NCBI GenBank assembly: GCA_015183035.1
Contig: JACZZP010000010.1
Coordinates: 744,001 to 808,000, forward strand
Source of the DNA: Meloidogyne chitwoodi
Lineage: Eukaryota > Nematoda > Chromadorea > Rhabditida > Meloidogynidae
Length of the DNA stretch: 64,000 nucleotides
Reading direction: 5' to 3'
Shown: positions 55,701 to 64,000 of the stretch, in pieces
How positions within the stretch are numbered: position 1 is the first letter of the stretch
How the letters are laid out: the number at the start of each line of letters is the position of its first letter
Notes under the pieces: generated by a model
What the model saw: the letters and a program-made list of their open reading frames with translations, nothing else
Databases searched by the model: none
What the model was told of the DNA's origin: nothing
Program-made: the position numbers and the translations under genes

Positions 55701-58471
55701 TTAATTAATTTAATAATATTTTTTAATTAAATTAATTATATTCTAAATAAATATAAAAAATAAATTATTTTATTAAAAAAAACAATTTAATTTCCCTAAA
55801 AAATAATTAAATAAATTAATTAAAATTTTAATTTTTTATTTAAAATAAAATTAAAATATTTTTATTTTTCCAATTTTTTCATTCTCTTAAATCTTTTTTA
55901 TATTCTCTTTTTATTTTTTTTGGTTCAATATATCTCTCATTCGTTTGTGTCAATTCCCATGAGAACATTCAGTTAAATTTTGTTTTTTTTTCAAAAAAAA
56001 AAGAATTTAAAAAAAAATTCTTTTGTTCATTCAATATATATTTATTTACACGTTCAAACAAATAAAAAATTAAAAAAATAAATAAAGCACAAAGAAGGTA
56101 AAAAAGCCAACCGGAACTCTCTTATAAAGAACAAAATGCCAAATATATTATTTAACTAAAAAAGGAAGCAAAATGTTCAGAAATTTTGGATGATGAAAGA
56201 ATATTTTTGGGGACTATTAAGAGGATAAAATAATAAAAATAATTTTATTTATTTTATTAAAATAAAATTATAAATTAAAAATTAAATAAATAAATATATG
56301 TAAAGGAAAAATAAAATTTAAAAAAAATCTTTACTATTTTTCCTAAAAAAATACATAATAATTTTCAGGTTTATATACTTATTTTAATAAAATAATATTA
56401 AAATAATATATTAATTTTATAATATTAAAAAAAAATTAATTTAAAAATATTTCAGTAAATTTTTAAACGGAAATTATTTAAAAAATAAAATTACTAAAAA
56501 TTTAAAAAAAAAAGAAAATTGGCCAAATTTGTGTTTTTTTCTTCTTTTCTTCTTAACTTTTTTTTGTATTCTTCTTTTTTATTATTTATTTATTTAAATA
56601 TATATGCGTGATGCCTAAAAAGATTGTTAGTCTGGAATGTTTTGATTATAAATAAATAAAAGAAAACCATGGTTTCCATAAAGTTTTTTGATTTTTTTAA
56701 ATTTTTAAAGGTAAAAAATTATTTTTTAAATAATTTATATTTTTAATTAAAAATAAATTAATTAAAATATTTTAAAAATGAGATTTATTTTAAATTATTA
56801 TAATTTATTTTAAATAAATTATTCAATTTAAAAAAAATAAAATTCAAAAAAAAAAAAATAATATTAATTAAATTATGTAGAGAATAATATTAAAAACATT
56901 AAAGCAATTTTTATAATTAAAAAATTGTTAACTTTAAAAAAATATTTTTATAAAAAATTTTAATTTTCTTAGAAATTAATTTAATAAAATAAATAAATTG
57001 AGTTCAAATTTCAATAAATTTATATTTTAATTATTTTATTTTATAAAATATATAGGTAATTATTCTCTCATATTTCAAAATTAGGTATATCTGTTCTTTT
57101 TTAAAAATGATGTTTTTTTAATATTAATTTTTATAATGATATAGAGGACTCTTTTTGTGTTTTTGGAAAAGTTCTTTTTTTAAATAAAAAAAGAATTCTT
57201 TTTTTTTCGTATTTTTAAGGAAATAAGTCTCGCGGGAATATTAAGGGGGCGATGAAAAGAATTCCAATAAATAAAATAAATATAAATATAACAACAACAA
57301 ACATTAACAAATATCAAAAAATATTTTAGAAATAAAATAAAAAAATAAATTTTGAATACACAAAAGGCATGTAAATGAAGTGTTTTAAATAAAAATAAAA
57401 ATATAAGAAATGGCAAATTTTAAAAAGAATTTTTTTGTAAAAACGGAAGGAAATAAATGTAAAAAAACAAGAAGAGAATGAAGATGTTCAAATTTATTTA
57501 TTTTTTTTTAAATTGACGCAATTTTAAAGAAAAATAAAGAAGTAAAAAAATATATAAATATTTATACTTTTAAAATATTTTTGCGCTTAATTTCTAATTA
57601 AAAAATGTAAAAATAATATTTAAGAGAGAGCCTGGGAAATTTAAATAAATTTAAAAAAATAAATAAAATATTAATATTTTTCTAAATATTATTATTAATT
57701 TAAAAAATTAAATTAAAATATTATATTTTAATTTATAAATGTTTAATTATAATTAATTTATTTATTAAAAATTTATTAAAAAATAAATTGAGATATACTA
57801 TACGGGATATTTAAAAAATAAAAAAAAATTAATAATCTTAAAATAATATTTAAATAAATAAAAATAAATTATTTTTTAGTAAAATAAATAAATTTACATT
57901 TTAAAAATAAAAAAATAATTTTTTTATTATCAAAAAAAGCTTTTCTTCTTTTTTTAAATTTAAGAGTTAACAAAAAATAAATTGACATTTGAATTTATGG
58001 AATAAAGAAATTTTTTAAATTAAATTATTTATGGACGTAAATCCTTTTTTTTATAAAAAATAAAATTTTTGTTTTTTTACTCAATTTTTTTTTTGAATTT
58101 ATTGGAAATAAGGAAAACTAAATAACAAAAAAACTTTAATTTTAAGCAAAATATTATTATTATGACGTATTTTTAAAATAATCAAGGGACATAATATTTT
58201 ATTAAGAATTATTTAAATATCTAATTAAATGTGAAAAAAGTATTAAATTAATAAAAAAATAAAAAAAACTTTTAAAAAATAATTAAAAAATCATAAAGTA
58301 TTATGATATAAAAACATTAAAATTTTCCTTTTTCTATCATTCAACAATTCAAAATCTTCATTTTGCCCTCAACTATATTTTTGTTTTTCTTCAAAAAGTT
58401 AAGTTGTTTTTTATTTATTTATTTATTTAAATATTTTTATTTTAAGATTGTTCTCTTCTCTTCTTCAAAAA
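55701..58471. other. 2.8-kb divergent intergenic region
   Basis: Lies between the starts of cho-1 (-) and the orphan gene at 58472 (+), so it should hold both promoters. Almost entirely A/T-rich; a palindrome AAACCATGGTTT occurs near 56665. No gene or RNA recognised. Confidence 0.4.
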
Positions 58472-59518
58472 ATGTCTGAGGCTAAAACCAACGATAGTAA
58501 CAAGAGTCAACAACAAAAACTTCTTTTGCCATCATCTGGTTTTCCTCCGAGTTCGCCTGAAGATGATTCTAAGATTAAAGGGTTTTAATTAATATTTTTA
58601 AAAATAAGTTTTCTTTTTTTTAAAGTAAATATCGCTTCGAAGTTGCTGTTCTCTCATTGGCTACTATGGTTTTTGCTGTTTGTGTTCTTCAGGCATTAGC
58701 AACCTGTGAGTTCTTTTTTGTTCGGCTTGGAGTTCTTCCTGTTGCTTTGTTTTTGACTTTCTTTGGATATGAGGTTAATTAATTAATTAAAATAAATTAA
58801 TTATTATTTATTTAATTTTAGTGGGTTACCTACTTCTCGGATGCTTTGACTCGTCGCAAAAGGGCCTATTTTGATGTGAGAAATCTTTTAGAGACATATC
58901 AGCCACGTAGAAACACCGATTTAGCTCGTCAATTCAAAGCAAGTTTTTCAAAAATAAATAAATAATTTTTCTAATTTTTTTAGCCTGATCCTCCAACTCC
59001 AAGTGTTTCAAACCAACCAACAAAAGGAACTAGTCTTCCTGAAGAAGATGTTAGTGGTGATAATAAGGGAGGTAATGCTGCATTGAAAAAAGATTTTGCT
59101 TCATGGAGGAATCAGGTAATTTAAAATTAAATAAAAATATATAATTATTTTATTTTAGCATTATGCAAATGAATATGCAAATGCTATGACAGCAGGTCAA
59201 GGCCAAGTAAGTCTTTACGAGCCAATTCCTGGTGAAATTGTTGGCAATGATGTTTCTACAGCTAATTCTACAAACAGCAATGAAAATAATAATTTAGTTA
59301 TTCCTGCTGATAGTATTGAACAAATGAAGGGATTACTCGAAGAAAAGAAGAATAATATGGAAAAAGCAACAAAGGAAGGATCAAAAGAATTGACAAAGGA
59401 AATGGCTAATAATAAAGAAGAGGCAAAACAACCAACAACAACTACAAATATTCAAGATCAGAAGAAACAAGAATCTAATAATGAACATATTTCTTCTCCT
59501 AATATTCCTAACAAATAG
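58472..59518 (+). CDS. Orphan membrane protein with two hydrophobic segments
   Basis: Five exons (58472-58581, 58626-58773, 58822-58938, 58984-59115, 59159-59518) give 288 residues. After a polar N-terminus (residues 1-36) come two close hydrophobic stretches, VAVLSLATMVFAVCVLQALA and FFVRLGVLPVALFLTFFGY, then a basic segment (DALTRRKRAYFDVRNLLETY) and a long polar C-terminus ending in Glu/Lys/Asn/Thr-rich repeats. Intron 3 uses a GC donor (AAA|GCAAGT); reading through it would end the protein after eight more codons, so a short isoform is possible. A poly(A) signal lies at about 59553. I do not recognise the family. Confidence 0.68.
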
Positions 59519-60870
59519 AGGTAAAAGAAGAAGAAGAAATTAGGGAAAAGAAAATAAATAAAAGGATACTGTTGTTGATATAAATAAATATATTAGGTAA
59601 TAAATAAATATAAATATTTGGATTGTAAATATATAATTGTATTGTATTTGTAATAAATAAATAAATAAATATTCTTTTTTAAGCATTTTTCTATTTTTTT
59701 ATGAGAATTTTGGTTATTTTAGTAATTAATTATAAAATCTTATCTTTTCAAAATTAAATAAAAAATACCTAATTATAATTTTTAAGTACATTTTTAAAAT
59801 TTTGAACATTTTAAAAAAATTAAATTTGAACAATGAAAAGAGCCTTTTTTTTTGTTTAAGGATTTTCACTTAATAAGTCCAAAGCTTTTTTAATTTTTGT
59901 TTATTTGGAGTATCTAATATTTTTTAAAAGAATTATTAGGAAAATAAAACAGACATAAAATAAGCATTTCTCGTTTAAAATGTTGTGAAAATCTTTATTT
60001 TTTATGCTTTTAAAAAGATAGTAATTTTATATTAAAAATGTCACAAAATTAAAAAAATAATCATTGGATCATTTTCTTGTAAAAAAAAAAGCAAAAAATA
60101 AAACAAAATAATTGTTTATCCTCTCATTTGTCATTTTTTTTATTTTTCAATGACGCCAACATTTAGAAATAATTCAAGCAATAGAAAATATATTCAAGCA
60201 TTCAGTTCAGTCTAAATGTAGAAAAAAAGTTAAGTCAGCTGCCACACATAAGAAAAAGTTTTTAGTTCATTTTTTGATAACTTTTCTCTCTATAACGTTC
60301 AATCAAAATAAAGAATTTCTTTATTTATTTTAAATAAATTTATATGCCTTATTTTCAGTATTTTTTTATTAATTGAAAATTAATATTTAAATATTAAAAA
60401 ATATTTATAATATTTATTTTGACACGTTTTGTAATTTATTTTGTTGTAAATTCTGGAAATTTCTCTTCCTTTCCCTAATTAAAAGTGAGAAAAATAGAAA
60501 TCTATTTTAAGAGTAAATTGTATCGTTTTAGAATTTTTTTATCTATTAATTAGTCGTAATAAAATTTTTGGAAAAAACTAATTCGTTTAAGAGAAAATTG
60601 AGTGCCATAGAAAGAGGAAAATGAGCTCAGCTGCTCAAAAGGGATAAAACACAAAAATAAATTTACAAACCTTCACGCAATAAAAACAAATAAATATTTA
60701 TTTAGTAAATATATCCTTTTTTACTACAAAAAATATATAATTTTTATAAAATAAAAATAAAATAATTTTACTTTAAAGTCAATTTTGGACTTTGATCAAG
60801 CTTTTTAATAATTATTATAATCTCATCAATTCTTTATTTTAAAAAATTATTTAAAACTTTTAACTACAAA
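59519..60870. other. Intergenic region, no gene seen
   Basis: AT-rich with an (AAAT)n run near 59645. A slightly GC-richer part at 60140-60310 has no open frame. Should hold the potassium channel promoter. Confidence 0.4.
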
Positions 60871-62762
60871 ATGGTTGTTGTTATTCATTTGCTTTACAGA
60901 ATTTTATCATCAGCCAAAAGAATGCAGGTAAAAATTAATTAATTAATTTATAAAATACTTTTTTGATTAGAGAATAATTTATTATTGTAAATATACGTTT
61001 CTAAATATTTTTTAAATTTAATACTATATTTATTTAGTAACTAAAATAATTATTTTAGTTTAATAACCTAAAAATAATTAAAATAAAATCAAACAATTAT
61101 TTAGCAAGTAAAGCCATATACGTTGCATTGCTCGTTGCTTTTACTTGTTTTTGTTTATGCTTTTGTTGGTGGATTAATATTTAACAAATTAGAAGCACAA
61201 GCCACTCATGAACAAAATAAAAAGTAAAAATAAATAATTACCTAGATTCTCTATTTTAAATATTTTCAGAGATTGGGAAGAAAAAATAGAATGTGTACAA
61301 AAGGTTTGATAAATATTAATTTTAAGATATTTTAGTACATAAAAGGTATTAATAAAGATAAGATGAAATTGTTGTAGGTCTTAAAGTCTTTCAACTAAAA
61401 TTACACATGAAAAGAGTGCGTAAAGAGAAGAGAGACAGAGAACAAATTAAAAAGAAAATTAAACAATTTATTTTCGTGCTCTTAATTAAAAAAACATTTT
61501 GCCAAATGTTCGCGTTAATCTCTAAAATAAAAGTTTTTCTTTTCAAATAAAAACGAACATCTAGAATATTTAAAACTATATAATTCTTTAAAATAAAAAA
61601 TCTAACTATTTTAAGATTATACAAACGCCATCAGATCCGCTGGAAGAAAAAACGGAAGTAAATACAAATCGTATTATGCATTGTTTTCAAAATGAACCTG
61701 ATCATAGATCTCAGTGGTATTTTATTTATTCATTTTTTAAATTAAAAACAGACTTTCTTTTTTTCTTTATTAGGAGTTGGATAACAGGTACACTTTATGG
61801 TTTTGGCATTATTACAACATTGGGTGAGTTAAAATTATTTTAATATAAAGACTTATTTATATAAGGTTATAATCGGATAGCACCAATAACATTGGCTGGT
61901 CGCCTCTTCTGTGTATTTTACGGAATTTGTGGAATTCCTCTGACAATGATTGTATTTTTTTAAATTTAATATGATATAAATTTAATTTAATTTTAAAGAT
62001 AATTGCAAATATAGGTCAATATCTTAATCAATTTGCAAGTGCAACAAGAAGACATGTAATTAAAAGAAATATAATAATTTAAATTAAATTTTCATATCCT
62101 AGCTTGAATTATATCGAGATAAACGTCGTCGTTCACGTGCTACAAGTTCTGGTGGCTCACCTAGCAGCGAAGAAGAAATTAAAGATTCGTCCGTGGAGTT
62201 TATGTCACTTGGCTTATTAATAGCTTTTTTGTTTTATGTTTGTATGGGGGCCTTCCTTTTGCCTCTATTGAATGGCGAGGTTAATTATATATTTTTAGAC
62301 AAATTTATTGGATTTCTTTAATTAAAAACTTATTTTGGAAGTAATATATAAGTTTATATAATTCTGATTAAGTTGGACTTCTTCAATGGAATATATTTTA
62401 ACTTTCTCTGTTTGACAGCCATCGACTTCGGTCAACTAGTTCCTTCAAGGTTTGTTTATCGTTAGACTATTTTAGAATTTAGCAAATTGGTTAACCAAAA
62501 CATATATAATTTTAAAATTTAAGATGGGCCTTTTTGCCAATAACCTTCCTTTATGTATGTACTGGACTTGCAATTACAACGATAGCTATTGAAATTGGTT
62601 CTGAATATCTGAAAAAACTTCATCACTTTGGCAAACGTATGAAGAATGTGGCACAGACAAGGATTTGGTTTGGTGGTAAAACGTGAGTTATATTTTATTA
62701 TTATTTTAATTAAAAAGGATTAATTTAATTAATTTATTGGTGGTAAAAAAAGGTTAGAATGA
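60871..62762 (+). CDS. Two-pore domain potassium channel (TWK family) with atypical filters
   Basis: Eleven exons (60871-60927, 61105-61223, 61270-61303, 61616-61716, 61774-61823, 61866-61951, 61999-62055, 62103-62279, 62373-62449, 62524-62682, 62753-62762) give 308 residues. M1 is HCSLLLLVFVYAFVGGLIF; an extracellular cap follows. Pore 1 reads WITGTLYGFGIITTLGYNRI, pore 2 FFNGIYFNFLCLTAIDFGQL followed by VP. Between them are IPLTMIIIANIGQYL (M2) and M3; M4 ends in AIEIGSEYLKKLHHF and the family motif IWFGGK. The usual filters are T-x-G-Y-G and T-x-G-F-G; here they are TLGYN and AIDFG. The N- and C-termini are short. The final 3-residue exon (TLE stop) is the least certain. Family role: background K+ conductance in neurons or muscle. 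Confidence 0.82.
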
Positions 62763-62835
62763 TTACTTTTGTGCCAGTATACGCTAATTATTTGAGTTTA
62801 AAAATATATAAAAGTTAATGAGAATAATAAAGTCT

Positions 62836-64000
62836 CTATCGACGTGATGAAGTTGTGCTACGTCCATACTGTTGTGTATTATGATGAGATGGAGATACAT
62901 TTATTGGTAGAGGAGAAGCAATTGCACCTGTCTGTGAACCTTGACGATGCTGTCGACCACCACCAATTTCTTGTTGTTTTAGCAATGCCGGTGAAGAAAC
63001 GAAAGTTTTGCATTGCGGACATAATACTTCTTGGCAAGAAAAATGAGACTTACATCTAAAAATTGTTGAAATAATTTTATTTTCAAATAGTTTTGACTTT
63101 ACTTTGTACAAGTGTGTGATGTTTGAAGCGCTGAAAAGCTGCCAAGATTTTGTATAAGCTGTGCAAAACGATCCATCATTGCTCCTTTTGCCCGAGTTGA
63201 AAGACATTCATCTGTTATATAAATATATTTATATTATAATAAAGAATTACATGTTTGTTGTTGAGTCATTTCCACAATGTCTTCAGCTCTTTGTACCATT
63301 TGTAAGCATTGTTCAAGCAATTCTTGAAGTCGACATCGATCAAGTAATGAAAGTCTTACGAATATGCTTAGCTGTGTTTGAGAATTAAGCAATAATGTGG
63401 CACACTTCCGCAACAAACCATGAGATTCTAATTTACAAGCTGCCATCAATATTGGAGCTATATTTGATTCTGTTAAATATTTATATATTTTTTAATCATA
63501 AAAATCTTCAAATTTCTACCAGTTATTTTTAATTGTGGTGGGTATATGGCCATTAAAAAATATTTTAGTTCTTCATTCGAGCACGGACAATAAATCAATT
63601 CATCGTCACCAATTCCTATTCCATTGTGAAATCTCTCCTGGAAAATTGTAGACCAAGCGGCAACATAATCTAAAGAAAAATAAATATAATAATAATGGAA
63701 AGTGTTGAGTGATTTACATGGATTAACGTGATAGGCTCTTCCAGTCTTTGCACGGACAGAGACGAAATTAAGATCGCTAGGGCTCAACATGTGTTCCATG
63801 TCAAATGGAGGTTCAGGCAATTCCTTAAATAATTTTTAGAATTCTAAAATTAATTTATAATTTACTTCTGGTGGTGGTGAGCCATGCATTCTCTCAAGAA
63901 GAAATACTTTTACACGATCTGAAAGGCTGGAGTATCGAGGTCCGCTCAAGTCAAGTTTGTGAGTATTTGGGCGAAGCTCTTTAAGTAGAAGTGCCAAAAG
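62836..64000 (-). CDS. BTB/POZ domain protein with C-terminal Cys cluster (N-terminus outside window)
   Basis: Six exons (64000-63866, 63823-63718, 63669-63520, 63469-63251, 63211-63103, 63055-62836) give 312 residues to a TAG at 62838-62836. Residues 66-140 look like a BTB fold: FVSVRAKTGRAYHVNP, YVAAWSTIFQERF, YFLMAIYPPQLKIT, then NIAPILMAACKLES and LLRKCATLLL. A helical segment with Gln/Leu repeats follows, then a Cys cluster HTCTKCKSHFSC and CPQC that could bind zinc. The tail is Gly/Ser/Gln-rich. BTB proteins of this layout often act as Cullin-3 adaptors, but nothing here proves it. The gene converges with the potassium channel, only 73 bp between stops. Confidence 0.72.

Noticed and set aside
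1..64000. CRISPR arrays, rRNA genes, prokaryotic operons
   Set aside because: None seen; intron-rich animal genes throughout make them unexpected.

Overview
The window is nuclear DNA of a nematode. It is extremely AT-rich, genes are cut by many 40-60 bp introns, and the genes belong to nematode-type families: a giant twitchin (UNC-22), DYF-11/TRAF3IP1, a GPI-type ephrin, the choline transporter CHO-1 and a TWK potassium channel. Base composition and intron style fit a tylenchid plant parasite such as a root-knot nematode (Meloidogyne), but that is inference. All exon borders were spliced by hand from reading frame and family conservation.

Layout. 1-220: 3' end of a DENN-type gene (+). 474-724: end of a small unrecognised gene (-). 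1221-3105: dyf-11 (+). 4347-5942: tRNA-splicing endonuclease subunit Sen54 (+). 6350-6583: 56-residue single-pass membrane microprotein (+). 9222-42210: twitchin (+), about 67 exons and about 6,620 residues: N-terminal Ig domains with basic linkers, a long run of Ig and FN3 repeats, a kinase region and two terminal Ig domains. 43136-50085: ephrin (+). 50858-51815: type I membrane protein (-). 52804-55700: cho-1 (-). 58472-59518: orphan membrane protein (+). 60871-62762: two-pore potassium channel (+). 62836-64000: BTB/POZ protein (-, N-terminus outside the window).

Two genes not obvious from the host gene lie antisense inside twitchin introns. At 10929-11333 is a two-exon, 80-residue secreted precursor whose predicted mature part is a Trp/Arg/Gly-rich repeat peptide ending GGWGK, recalling the nematode NLP/caenacin defence peptides. 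At 31659-32700 is a four-exon, 305-residue protein joining a BED zinc finger to a GIY-YIG nuclease. The intron that holds it is flanked by an exact 8-bp direct repeat (AGGTCCAC), and its splice sites are the GT and AG of those repeat copies, as expected if a mobile element inserted in an exon and became an intron. A second, 88-nt twitchin intron shows the same signature (AGGCAAAG) with a GC donor.

The twitchin kinase region looks degenerate: DFG reads DFS and about 24 residues after the TDMW motif are missing in one continuous exon. A read-through exon could make a kinase-less isoform. GC-AG introns (seven found) and AAG acceptors are unusually common. The potassium channel has off-consensus selectivity filters in both pores.
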